Assembly: GCA_026874595.1 (NCBI GenBank)
Contig: CM049307.1
Coordinates: 55,695,870 to 55,759,869, forward strand
Origin: Sipunculus nudus
Lineage: Eukaryota > Annelida > Sipuncula > Golfingiida > Sipunculidae
Direction: 5' to 3'
DNA length: 64,000 nt
Positions 1-24,180 of the stretch are shown piece after piece (the first letter of the stretch is position 1; each line of letters begins with the position of its first letter). The notes beneath the pieces are model-generated. The model saw only the letters and a list, made by a program, of their open reading frames with translations. It searched no databases and was not told where the DNA came from. The position numbers and the translations under genes were made by a program.

Positions 1-11912
<11,912 letters not shown>

Positions 11913-12601
11913 TATCTGTCACAAAAAAAAAGTGAATGTGAAAAAGCCTCTGTTTATGTACGTGCAAAGTCCACTGCCTTTGAAATAGATTACGTTTTCA
12001 AGCCCAGGTTTCTTAAGTTTTAAAAGTGTTTTATGTCCTTTTTTTTATTTGCAAATAGAAAATTTTGCAAAATTGTCACTTTCATTTGAATAATTTATTA
12101 TTTAATGCTCCAAAATGCATAAGTACCCTTGTGTGCACACACGGTACATATTCCTTTATGGTTAAGATATATTTTATTTCAATACCCCTGGTTTTTTTTT
12201 GCACTTGCATTTTTTTTAAAAGAAATTAATCTTAAACCTGTCCATTACAAACTTGTGCATCCTTAGCCTTGGTCATAACTCACAACAAAATAGTGAGAAA
12301 AAATTATGTCACAAAAGCATGTCTATTGTGTTAAGAATGAGGTGTGCAAGGTCCCTGATATTATTCTCACTGTATAAGATATACCAGATCAATGACAGTC
12401 TTCTCAGCCATGAAAGACTGGTACAAGTACAGACCAGTCCTACATTTCAATCTGGCATATATAGCTCTATTTCAACCAGCTTAAACTGTCTAATAATTTT
12501 GTGTAAGCCATTTAAATGCTATTAAATGACAGAAATACAATTGTATTCCCTTCCTGTCAATAACATTTGGACTTTTACATAGCAATAGGGCGCAGTCTAA
12601 A

Positions 12602-15600
12602 AACAAGGGACCTATGGGTCACATCGCTCAGCTGAATTTAGGAAAATATTAGTAACTGCAAAATATTTTTGTTTCTTTTGGTTTTTCCATGTTTATTACC
12701 ATTTGAAAAGCTAAGAGAAAATGGCCCACTTAAATGAAACTCTGTAAATTATAGAATAATGGACATGAGCTAAAGCATATGGACTGTGTAATAAATGAAA
12801 CCTTTGGCCTGAAACCATTTAGTGATGCACCAAGGGAAAAAATGGGCTTACGGTAAGTGTCATATAAAAGTTCCATTTCATAAACAAATAATGTGTGAAG
12901 GTAATTAATTTTTCAAAAGTTAAATATATGGCCACATGAGTTAAAAATTAATCCCACAAAGTTTGACCAATATTTCTAATTTTAAAAACTAGATAACTAG
13001 GCCCCACCAACTTTAAGAGATATGAACGAAATGCTACAAAGTATTTATATCTTCTTAAATCTTGTCAGTTAGCACTTTCATTAGGTCCTAATATTTTACC
13101 ATATATGAATATTAGGATTAAATTCCTGAACATTTTTTTCTTTAAAAAAAACATCAAAATTGTCCAAGTCTCAACAAAAAGATTTTTTTAATATTAAAAT
13201 TATCAGCTTTGTCTTGTATATTAGTCCTGTGTATCGAAGGTCTCTGTTGTTACTGTTCATCGCTGAAAAAATGTGAAATTATAAGATTCATCTTGTTTAG
13301 AGTACAGGTCTGTCAACAGAATGGGGTGGGGGGGGGGGGGAGAGAAAGGCTCCCTGTGGTATTTATGCTGGCAGCCTGATCAAGCTCAACAAGAGAGAGG
13401 GCTTGCCGGAGTGATGGGATTACATAACAGCCTGGGGAGCATAGAGAGTTGCATTGAATGACCTACAGTGACCTCAGTGGACTGCTTGACAATGTAAGGG
13501 AATACAACAAGAGCCTCCAAACAAATTCAATAACTAGCCTAATTTTGCAGCTTTTATTTTTCATATTTAAGATTTTAATAGATTTAATCCTTATGTGTAC
13601 ATGCTGTGAAAATAACATCCACAGTACTTGCAGGAAAAAATTGTGCTGTGGCCAAAGTTGGGCAAAATTTAAGGTACTGATTTTATATTTATGCTAATAA
13701 CTTAAAAAAAATTGCAAATTTCAGATCTAATTTTCCATATACAATTGAATCTTGATTAAATGATGTTATATTCCTGATAAAAAGTCTCAGCCATTCTTAT
13801 GTTAAGTGAGTAAATATATATCCTGATTTTTTACAAAGTGCATTATGTTTGGGCCTATAACTTCAACAAATTATGCCATACTGACCTAAATTTTGGTATG
13901 TACATAGGAAATGTATGGAAGAATATGAATATTTACAATTACATCTAACATTATGCCAATTTTTGGATTACCAGGTAAACAAAAGTAGGGTCATGATGCT
14001 AGAAAATACAAATACATTAAGTCTTCTAAAAAACTTCAATAGCTAGACTATTTTTTAAGCTTATACTTTCAAATTCAAATTCATCAGATTAAATCCATAA
14101 ATCCATATGTAAACTGGCTGTGAAAATTAAATCAAATGTACTTATAAGAAAAAAAAGTGGCATGGACAAATTTAGGCAAAATTTAAGGTACCAATTTTTT
14201 ATATTTTCTAATATTTTTATAAATTTAACAGATTTTGATCCAATTTTGGGTATACAATTTAATTTTGATTAATAAAAGATATATTACTGGAAAAAAGTCC
14301 ATAGCTTTAAAATGTTTTGTGTTAAGTGATAAAATTTTTTTCTGATTTTTTACAAAATGCATCATGTTTGAGCCCATAACTTTTTTTAAATCATATAATA
14401 CAGACCTAATTTCTGGCATGTACACAGGAACTATATAGAGAAATATTTATGGTAAATATGAGGAAAAACAGGTGAGTGGTTTCGTAATTAGGCTGTCCTG
14501 AAATGTGAAAATAGGTTTTTAATAAAAAATTGAGGTTTTTCCTTAATTTCTCAAAGGAACAAAGTCGCAAAGACCCAGTTTTTGGCTTGGTAGGAGATCT
14601 TGGGGACATCTAACATTATGCCAACAACCTTGGGAGCATACAGAGCTGCACTGAATGACCAACAGTGACCACAGTGGACTGCTTGACAATGTAAGGGAAT
14701 ACAACAAGAGCCTCCAAACAAATTCAATAACTAGCCTAATTTTGCAGCTTTTATTTTCAAATTTCAGATTTTAACAGATTCAATCCTTATTTGTACATGC
14801 TGTGAAAAATAGATCAACAGTACTTACAGGAAAAAAACGTGCCATGGTCAAAAACTGGGCAAAATTTAAGGTACCAATTTTTTATTTTTGTTAATATTTT
14901 TAAAAATTTAAAAGATTTTGATCTAATTTTTGGTATACAATTTAATTTTGATAAATTAAAGTTATATTACTGGAAAAAATTCCATAGCTTTAACATGTTT
15001 TGTGTTAAGTGTTTAAATATCTTTCCTGATTTCTTACAAAATGCATTATGTTTGGGCCCATAACTTTTTTAAATTATATAATACAGACCTAATTTCTGGC
15101 ATGTACATAGGAACTATATAAAGGAATATTCATGGTAAATATGAGGAAAAACAGATGAGTGGTTTTGACATTAGGCAGTCCTGAAGTGTGAAAATAGGTT
15201 TTTAATAAAAAATTGAGGTTTTTCCTTAATTTCTCAAAGGAACGAAGTCGCAAAGACCCAGTTTTCGGCTTGGTGGGAGATCTTGGGGACATCTAACATT
15301 ATGCCGAATTTTGGATTCCTAGGTCTTACGGTTTCAAAACGTGCCACATCTACATTTAACAACATAAAACAGGGCAAACAAAGCCTGATCTCAGATTCTG
15401 CTGAGGCAGGAAAATAATGAACAAATATTTGTATTAAATCCTGATTTTTTTATCACATCAATTATTTTCTAATTTAAGTTTATATTTCTATACATTTCCA
15501 ATATAACATATATATCTGAATATAAAAGTTGATTCATAATTCTCAATTGCATCATCAAAAATCCCAATCTTGTCAGATAACACCACATCATGCATACAAA

Positions 15601-16759
15601 TGTTTATTTATTTTTTACCACAAAAATATATCTTTTAAATCTGCAAAACAAAAAATATCTAAAAAAAATACTTGATTTAGATTTCACAATTTTTAATTGT
15701 CTTTATTTATCAATAATGTGTTTCATATTTTATAAATTTAAGCATACGGATGGGTTCATTTATATTTGTTAAAATCATTTAAAAGAAAATTGATTTCTTT
15801 AAAAATGCTACATTACATTACACAACATTGCATCTTCTGGATTACACCTTGAATTACTTTTTCAAGGAATGTTTTTGCATATCGGAGTGGAAAGAGCTAA
15901 CAATTAAGGAGATACAGTGAAAACAATAACAATTACTGCATAACACTTGGTGAGTTGGGTTTGCGGGGGGGGGGGGGGGGGGGGGGGGGATTGGGATGGT
16001 GTGGAGTGGGACCTTGCATCTGTAATCAAAGCAAATGACTACAATAAAGAAAAAATCAATAACTAGCTTAATTTTCAAGCTTTTATTTTCAAATTTCAGA
16101 TTTAAACAAATTAAATATTTATGTTTACATGCTGTGAAAATTAAATCAATGGTACTTACAGGAAAAAAAGTGCCATGGTTAAAGTTGGGCAAAATTTAAG
16201 GTACTGATTTTATTTTAATGCTAATAACTTAAAAAATTTACAAAATTCAGATCTAAATTTGGGTAAACAATTGAATCTTAATTAAACATAGTTATATACT
16301 TGGGAAAATAGACTCTAGTTTCAAAATTTTTCATGTTAAGTGAGTAAATATTTTTCCTGATTTTTTACAAAGTCCATTATGTTTGGGCCCATAACTTTTT
16401 AAGAATTTATACTTAACAGACTTAATTTCTGGCATGTACATAGGAACTATATAGAGGAATATTTATGGTAAATATGAGGAAAAACAGATGAGTGGTTTTT
16501 GATATTAGGCAGTCCTGAAGTGTGAAAATAGGATTTAAATAAAAAATTGAGGTTTTTCCTTAATTTCTCAAAGGAACGAAGTTGCAAAGACCCAGTTTTC
16601 GGCTTGGTAGGAGATCTTGGGGAAATCTAACATTATGCTGAATTTTTTATTCCTAGGTCTTACGGTTTCAAAACAAGCCACATCTACGGACGGACAGAGG
16701 GACGAAGGACAATGGACCACGACTATAGCTCAGATGACTTATAGTCAGCCGAGCTAAAA
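12602..16759 (+). mobile_element. Family A long interspersed repeat, copy 2 (expanded)
   Basis: It has the same start (AACAAGGGACCTATGGGTCA) and the same hairpin tail (ending GTCAGCCGAGCTAAA) as copy 1, but is about 1 kb longer. The core motif GGGCAAAATTTAAGGTA appears at about 13,658, 14,172, 14,858 and 16,188, against two in copy 1 and one in the 38-kb copy. The core has therefore been tandemly amplified. It lies upstream of the first coding exon of U2AF2, probably in its 5' UTR intron. It includes a run of 25 G (15,965-15,989). Confidence 0.6.
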
Positions 16760-16762
16760 CGT

Positions 16763-17793
16763 ATCAGTTTCCGCAAGCACTCTGCACGACACTCTGGACA
16801 CACTCCTTTATTCCAAAAACGTGATTTAAAATGCATCCGCATCCATACCACATAAGTGGACATGTAGCTTTACTTCTCGATTACATGAATTCTAATCATC
16901 ATATTGTCTGTCAGAAATAACTATTATAACTATAAGCCCATTTGGCCCAAGTATAGAATTCGGCCTACATTTCATATGATTAGTCAAAAGTGACTGGACA
17001 ATCTGATATAAGTATTAATCAATATAAGCCATAACATGCCTGATGATATGGCATCGACATGCCTCTTACTTCTTCATTACATGAACCCTAAACATTACAT
17101 CCGTCTGTATACACCCACAACCTCGTCCATGTAATGATGTAGTTCGGATTCTATACTCGCTCAGCACATTGCAGACAGTGCGTGATTCTATCGTCGCAAC
17201 TAAACACTATCATAAAGAATGAAAGCCGATTCTGGTGGTAATAAAACGAACCTTGATACAGATATTACGTGACCACATGTTCAACATTACAACATACAGC
17301 AAACAGAGTCAGCAAAAACGGAAGCAGAAAATAATGAAGCCGGTCTAAAACAAGGACTTGGCCCTCGAGGTTGTTCACATAATAAACGTCAGAGCCACAT
17401 AATTCTAGTATCATTTGTTCCAGCTAATGTATGCATGAAAAGATTTAGCGGCCTTTCGACCATGTTTCTCCACGTTTGCACCAATAAATTACCTGCGTCT
17501 GTTTTTAGATGTTTGTGCGCTGCAATAGTCTTCTTATTGATGCCTCTGTTTGGTTTTCCAAGATGGCGGGCAAGCGTGGTCAATGTTCCTAGTTTAGTTT
17601 CGTATAATATTCATATCTTTACTAAAGTATGTTTCCTTCATTAAATATATAAAAATAATTATTCGTTATATATATTCCAGTACAAAATTACGATTATGGT
17701 CACTATGCTTGGTGTAAACAGGTGTTGAATGAAACGGATTTATATGGCCATGCTGCCCTCTGGTGAACATGTAAGGAAACAATTTCTAAACTG
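16763..17793. other. Unique sequence; possible U2AF2 promoter and non-coding exon
   Basis: This is the only non-repetitive stretch between U2AF2 and the Ginger-like transposon. It contains AAGATGGCGGGC at about 17,562-17,573, a YY1-type core-promoter motif. On the minus strand, about 75 bases further on, a good 5' splice site GCAG/GTAATT occurs at about 17,490. An exon ending there could join the acceptor just before the U2AF2 ATG (about 11,916). This is an inference only. The short frame open through it on the minus strand is out of phase with U2AF2. Confidence 0.3.
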
Positions 17794-18413
17794 TCGGTGT
17801 AACAGGCCAGATTATCCCCCCTGCCAAGTTTATACCCGGGTATAAAACAGCCTAGGCCAGAATATACCCCGGGGTATATTCCGGCCTGGGCTATTTTATA
17901 CCCCCCTAGGCCAGATTATACCCCCACATGCAATCAGGTTTCACTGTTATTTAATGTATCAAAGTTGATATAATAACAAATTTTAATGTTATCCATAAAA
18001 TGATATAGCTGATCTGGTTAAACACATGTACTCTCATGCATTTTCAATCACAAACACACACCCAAGGGTCACACACATACACATATATATGTAATTGAAT
18101 AGAAGCCTCGTTATTTTACATATTTTTTGTATTTATTGATACTATAAACTGAGAAAAACTGATTTAAAATGTTTCCTTGCACATGGAATAATGACAGCAG
18201 ACTGAGAGGATAATTCTCTATAATTATAATCTTCTTAAATTTACAAATTGAACAGTTTTTGTAATGCCTGCTGTTAGCACTCATAAACCAACTTTCTGTT
18301 ACATTAACCTTATATTGATATAAGTCCAGTATAAGGCCTTAACTGAATTGTTACAATTGTAACGTCAACATTATTTTTCCAGACTAAAGTGCATGATATT
18401 TTTTCCTGAATGT

Positions 18414-20106
18414 TCACACCACTGAGATGACTGCATTAAAATGACAACCGGTATTTTCTAAATATATCGCTCGTTCGGTTTTTCTCTGGAGGTCGAAGGA
18501 CGCAGGATAAGTGAGCCACTGCCATGAATTTACCGACCTTGGAGTATACAACCACATCCACCCCAAGCAATGAAGCAGTGGCAAGAATTTCAGCATCAGT
18601 TGCCCAAACTCCGTCTTGATACATGGGTGTTTGTTCCATGTAGGTTGACATTCTTTGGCTAAGATAATTTCTCAGTTTTTGGTTAATTGTGCAGCACATG
18701 TGGTTCACGACATTGTCTCTGATTTGCTGATGATTATCCTCAGTCCCTGACAACATAAAACTGATGCATCTGAAATAACAATTTCCGTCGCCCTTGGTAA
18801 TCCTTTTCCTTTTCGGTTCTGTGAGCGAACCGCTTCTCCCGAAATACAGCGGCTTGCAGTTCTTCAAGTCAAAGATTGTTGAGTACAACTTTCTCATGGA
18901 TGGTTCTATTGGATGAAACCTCTCTATTGTCTTTTGTCGTTTAGCCACTGGTACGAATGTTGATTCGGAATTATCAGTTTGGTCCGGAGCTGGGTCGTCT
19001 AACCTTTCCAGGGCTGTATTATCTGTTTGGTCCGGAGCGGGGTCATTTGAATTTTCCAAGGCTGGCTCATCAGTTGGTTCCGGGGCTGGGTCAAATGACT
19101 CTTCTGGGAGTTGATCATTTTCTTGTTCAGATGTTCTTGGAACGAACACTTTAAGATTTGCGGCGTGGTATGTGTTCTTCAGTTTTTTCCCGGATGAACA
19201 GTTCTGTAATCTAATTCGACCTTTGGATAATGTCTCGCATACAGTGTATGGGCCAGTCCAAAGCGGTTCTAATTTCGAGCCCATTCGATGAACCCGTCGG
19301 CCGTTCTTCACATAAACTTTAGTGCCCACTTCAATTTCTTTATCACTGTTATGGTGGCGGTCGTAGTTGTGTTTCTGTCTTTCCTGTGCTTTCAAAATGT
19401 TTGTGGCCGTCTTGGTTTTTATGTTCTCCCTTATGTCCTGCATCGTATGTAGAAGATCAGTGTTCACGGTGGATTGTTCGTCAGCAGGAGAGGGGTTGGA
19501 AGTGGCGTCTCCTGGCAGCCTAGCTTTCCTGCCATACATCACCTCAAAGGGTGTACATTTTGTAGATGCGTGGACAGAGGTGTGGTGTGGTAGGCGAACA
19601 AAACACCAGGCAGAAGTGTATCCCAGTTGTCACGCTCTTCCGAAACTAGCTTTGCTAGTGCTGTTTTTAATGTCCGGTTGTCGCGTTCTCGCTGACCGTT
19701 TGTCTGCGGATGATAGGCCGACGAAATTCGGTGGTCCACCCCAAACTTGTCAAGTAAATGGTCCTTTATCTGGTTAACGAACTCGCGACCTTGGTCACTC
19801 AGCAAAGAATCCATGCATCCCATTCGACACACAACGCTATAGACAAAATCTGCGACGCTTTTTGCATTTTTATCAGGAATGGCAGAAGCTTCTGTCCATT
19901 AGAAAAATGATCGGACATGGCAACAATATACTTACTCCCAGGGGTGGTTTCTTGTAAAGGTCCTACCAAATCGATGCCAACCATGCTCCAGACCTTCCTT
20001 GGTACCTGAATCGGGTTAAGTGGTGGTGCCTCCTTCGGAAGTTTTGGGTTATGCTGCATACACTTTGGACAAGAGTGTATGTAGTTCTGCACATCAGATT
20101 TCATAC
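18414..20106 (-). pseudogene. Ginger-type integrase with C-terminal OTU domain, main exon, frameshifted
   Basis: In translation order: the CxxC of the integrase zinc domain (SCPKCMQHNPK), catalytic-core segments WSMVGIDLVGPL (first Asp), LLSDQGREFVNQI (second Asp) and SSAYHPQTNGQRERDNRTLK (the Glu region), then the C-terminal fold PLWTGPYTVCE. An acidic linker with imperfect repeats (DPAPDQTDN) follows, then an OTU-like domain with GDGNCYFRCIS (catalytic Asp and Cys) and AIYLENTGCHFNAVISVV (likely catalytic His). The reading frame shifts three times: after SDHFSNG (about 19,895), near 19,585 before MYGRKARLP, and near 18,510 inside the OTU domain, leaving its His in another frame. The acceptor CAG/GTATG at 20,107 joins this exon in phase to the upstream one at 24.1 kb. 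Confidence 0.82.
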
Positions 20107-20284
20107 CTGAAATATAAAAAGAGTATTAATAAGAATGTTTGATGGTTATACTCTAATTGCAAGTTAATGAATATATGTCAATTCACTTTATATGTGTGCA
20201 TGATCTCTTTCTCTCTCTCTCTCTCTCTATATGTGTGTGTATATATATGGGTGTATATATATGTATGTGGAATATTTGAAACTC

Positions 20285-20495
20285 TTAAAGTCCAGCTTCA
20301 CCTGATTGCAACCAATTACAGGTGATGTCCTTAATTGTCCCTGCTAATTACCCCTACCCTTGTCGGCCGGGGGGACGACAGTCTTTGATGTGCATATACC
20401 CATGCATGAGAGATAACCAGATTAGGACTGCCTGTTAATTAATTCCAAAACTGACCGGCCCATCAGACTCAGTGACTGATTGTTTGCCTGAGTGC
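20285..20495 (+). repeat. Direct repeat, left copy, in the Ginger intron
   Basis: This 211-bp block contains CAATTACAGGTGATGTCC, CTTGTCGGCCGGGGGGACG and CAGATTAGGACTGCCTG. It recurs in the same orientation at 23,358-23,574 with only scattered differences. Microsatellite-like TATATATGTGTG sequence precedes both copies. The pair brackets a 2.1-kb foldback element. Its origin is unknown; it could be a segmental duplication of the intron or the ends of a larger insertion. Confidence 0.8.
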
Positions 20496-21100
20496 TTAAT
20501 TATATAAAGATTATATATATATTTTTAACAAAATATGACAATCTATTGGAACATACAAAAAAAAACCATATTTTGTCCTGAAATGTTCAATACATCCACC
20601 TTGGAAATTATATCCCTTAGCCCTTGTTCCATGAAAGTAAAGTTCCTGAGTTTAAATTCCAGAATATTTTCCAGTTCGACACATCTTAAATATTTTTGTC
20701 CAGTGAACGGCATTTGCAGTGAATATATGTATTGAATGTAGGATGATTGTATGTACAATTTTTATTTATTTATTTATTACAACTATATTTTATAATTTTG
20801 CATATACATTTTTTCCATCAGAGCAGATCATAGAATATATGAATAGAATGAGATGAATAAGAACTACAATGTGTATACTGCATGAGACATAAATGAAATA
20901 TTAAAATATTAAAATCCTACATGATACTTTAACGATTCCAGCGAAACATGAATTAAAAACAATCACATGTATGTGAAACATGTACATAGTCCACAATATT
21001 AAAATATCGGATAAATATTCATATTCAAATTTAGAGAGGGAGATTTAATATACATCTAAAAGCCACCAGAGCCAATCATCAAAATTGCTTATATATATAT

Positions 21101-23232
21101 GTCAGAGACGAGATTGAAATCCAGGCGGATTTTAAATTCGCCTAGACGAGATTGCGATTGTGATCTCGCCTAGGCGAGATTGCAATTGTGATCTCGGCTA
21201 GACGGATTTTAAACTCGCCTAGACGAGATCACAATCGCAATCTTGCCTAGGCGAGATTAAAATCCATCATGGAGCAGGCCAGGATTTTAATCTCGCCTAG
21301 GCAAGTTTAAAATCCGTCTGGTGTCATCCAGGCGAGTTTAAAATCTGCCTGATATTACTTAGACGAGATTAAAATCTGCCTAGGCGAGATTAAAATAGTG
21401 ATCTGATCTAATTTCCCAATAAATTATGCATTGTAATTGACATATGAAAGATGTTTTCAGTCGGATTTTCAATATTTTAACACTGAATGGTTATATATAG
21501 TTAAAAGGTAATATATTTATTAATATTTACAGAATATTATAGTATTTATGTAATAATTAACTTTTTTACAGTAATGTAATAATTATTCATGTGATAATTA
21601 ACATTAATTTTGGAAACAGAATTATGAAATAGATATTTGATTATTATTTGCACCTTTGATGTGTTTCATGTGGTCTACAGCATCCTTATCATACCAATTA
21701 TTTGCTAAACATTAATTAATCTTTATTTTTTTTCTCCAGTTTTCTTAACAACCTTGTGATTGTAAATATCACTAATAATTTTTACAAAAAAATAATTAGT
21801 AATTGTATTTAAATATATGGCACTTAGAGAGTAACAAGAGGTATATTGAAGCACACTTATGAGATATTATGTAGAGCAAATCTGGGGGAAAAAGTCATCC
21901 ACTTGCATATTGAATCAATCATAGATAGATAGATAGACAGATAGATAGATTAGTCTAGATAGCTATTACTTCACTATTTAATGAGTATATTACACATTAA
22001 CATAAACAATCATCCTATTTGATAATTCTTACAGGACAAACAGAACAAATTAGTTGGTTGATCTAGTTCAAATGTTTCTTTTCACCCAGGTATTCAACAC
22101 TCAATAGTCAAAACATGTACACTTATGGTACAAAATATGCAGGGTTTCAGTATTTATGAAAAGGTAAAAGTTGATATACAGATGTATGCATGTGAATATT
22201 TCTTTGTCTTATTTAGTCTTTTCTTATAGTGTATATAATATTCTTCTGAAGTTTTTTTTACATGTTTTGTGAGGAATTTTGTGAAGCTTCAATATTTATG
22301 TAGACTGTGTTACAAGATAACTGCCTTTTTTTGGACAGTATTATATCATATCAGAAAAAAATATGATTTCTAGATTCATAGAGTAATAGATCATTTATGC
22401 ATGTGAACATGCATTAAATTATATTGATAAAAAATAAATGACCTATGTAGCTTGTCTTTTTAAAATACTACATTACTAATATTACTATTACCAGTTTCCC
22501 TTCAAATTAATATTGACAACAAAATTATTATGTAAATAATCAGCAGCAGCCAACATCATATATCATTTGAATATGCCATATACAATACCAATGTAAGTTT
22601 CTTATTACCTAGTTTATGAATAAAAATATAAAATTAAAAAAATTAATGTTAATTATTACATAAATATTATAATATTCTGAAAACATTCTTAAATATATAT
22701 TACTTGTGAACTATACATAACCATATTAATAAAAAATATATAATATAAAATATTCCATTTCCAAAATTAATGTTAATTATTACATTAATAATATAATATT
22801 CTGTAAATATTAATAAATATATTACTTGTGAACTATACATAACCATTAAGTGTTAAAATATTGAAAATCTGACTGAAAACATCTTTCCTAAGTCAATTAC
22901 AATGCATAATTTATTGGAAAATTAGATCAGATCACTATTTTAATCTCGCCTAGGCAGATTTTAAACTCGCCCAAGTGATATCAGGCAGATTTTAAACTCG
23001 CCTGGATGACACAAGACATATTTTAAACTCGCCTAGGCGAGATTAAAATCCTGGCCTGCTCCATGATGGATTTTAATCTCGCCTAGGCGAGATTGCAATT
23101 GTGATCTCGTCTAGGCGAGTTTAAAATCCGTCTAGCCGAGATCACAATTGCAATCTCGCCTAGGCGAGATCACAATCGCAATCTCGTCTAGGCGAATTTA
23201 AAATCCGCCTGGATTTCAATCTCGTCTCTGAC
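21101..23232. mobile_element. 2.1-kb foldback-type element with long palindrome-rich inverted ends
   Basis: It begins GTCAGAGACGAGATTGAAAT and ends with the reverse complement, inserted in a TA-dinucleotide tract. The inverted arms extend over roughly 450-650 bp each. Their outer about 300 bp repeat variants of CTCGCCTAGGCGAG, itself a 14-bp palindrome, separated by AT-rich spacers such as TTTAAAATCC. The centre is AT-rich without an open frame. The right arm also carries an internal partial duplication (about 22,640-22,850). It is probably mobilised in trans by a transposase I cannot identify. It lies within the intron of the Ginger gene. Confidence 0.8.
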
Positions 23233-23357
23233 ATATATATATAAATAATCGCCGTATCTTGCACTTACCAATTTAGACCATGTGAAGATTTCATATACAT
23301 ATATATAAGTGTGTGTATATTATATGTATGTGCATGGAATACTAGTATTTGTAACAA

Positions 23358-23574
23358 TTAAAGTCCATGCAGCTTCAGCTAATTGCGCCCAATTACAGGT
23401 GATGTCCTTAATTGTCCCTGCTAATTACCCCTATCCTTGTCGGCCGGGGGGACGACAGTCTTTGATGTGCATACCCACGCATGACAGATAACCAGATTAG
23501 GACTGCCTGTTAATTAATTCAATCACTGACCGGCCCATCAGTCTCAGTGACTGCTTGTTTGGCTTCATGAGTGC
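23358..23574 (+). repeat. Direct repeat, right copy, in the Ginger intron
   Basis: This is the partner of 20,285-20,495 with the same order of motifs, slightly longer through small indels near its start and end. The two copies start 3.07 kb apart. Confidence 0.8.
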
Positions 23575-24105
23575 GTTATGAATAGTTAGAGTCCTCATGA
23601 TCACAGTGTCACTAATTTGTTCTCAAACTTTCTTTAGCAATAAATGAGCACGCTTTACTAATATATAAGTGAACTGAACATATATACATTATGGATGCAA
23701 AAATGTACAATGTAATATATAATAAACTAAGACATGTCAATTAATTGTCTAAAATGATTTATAAGTTTATCTTTTTGTTCAATCTCACTGTGTCTTGCCG
23801 TTTTCCCCAAATAATACCAAATAATAATTTACTAAATTTCTAGATTTCTAAGGGGGGGGGGTATAACTTTGGGGCATATATTCACATGGGCTCTTATGAG
23901 AATAAAATTGACCCAAAAAACCCTTTTGAAATGCTTTAACCTTTTCGGACGATAAAATATATTTTACTTTTTAATCTCAAATAACGGTATGTTACACAAG
24001 CACGCCTTATATCTTTTTTTGCACTTCAGTATAAGAAGATAACTTTCATGGCTATATGACTGCATTTCAGACATCAAATAGACTGCATGCAGGTGAAGGA
24101 GTTAC

Positions 24106-24180
24106 CTTTCCAGTAATAACGCTCTGAAATTTTTGCCAACGTCTTGTCTCGTCCGAAATGTCCTCCATTGGCCCAAACAA
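24106..24180 (-). pseudogene. Ginger-type integrase, upstream exon (H2C2 zinc domain)
   Basis: The minus-strand translation gives GGHFGRDKTLAKISERYYWK, the hallmark of the N-terminal H2C2 zinc domain of Gypsy-like integrases. It ends at AAAG/GTAACT. Splicing to 20,106 restores the usual RYYWKGM...CPKC order. The 5' limit of the exon is unclear; the sequence before VWANGG is not recognised. Confidence 0.75.

Noticed and set aside
18957-19777. Plus-strand frames over the Ginger gene
   Set aside because: Opposite-strand shadows of the integrase-OTU frame.
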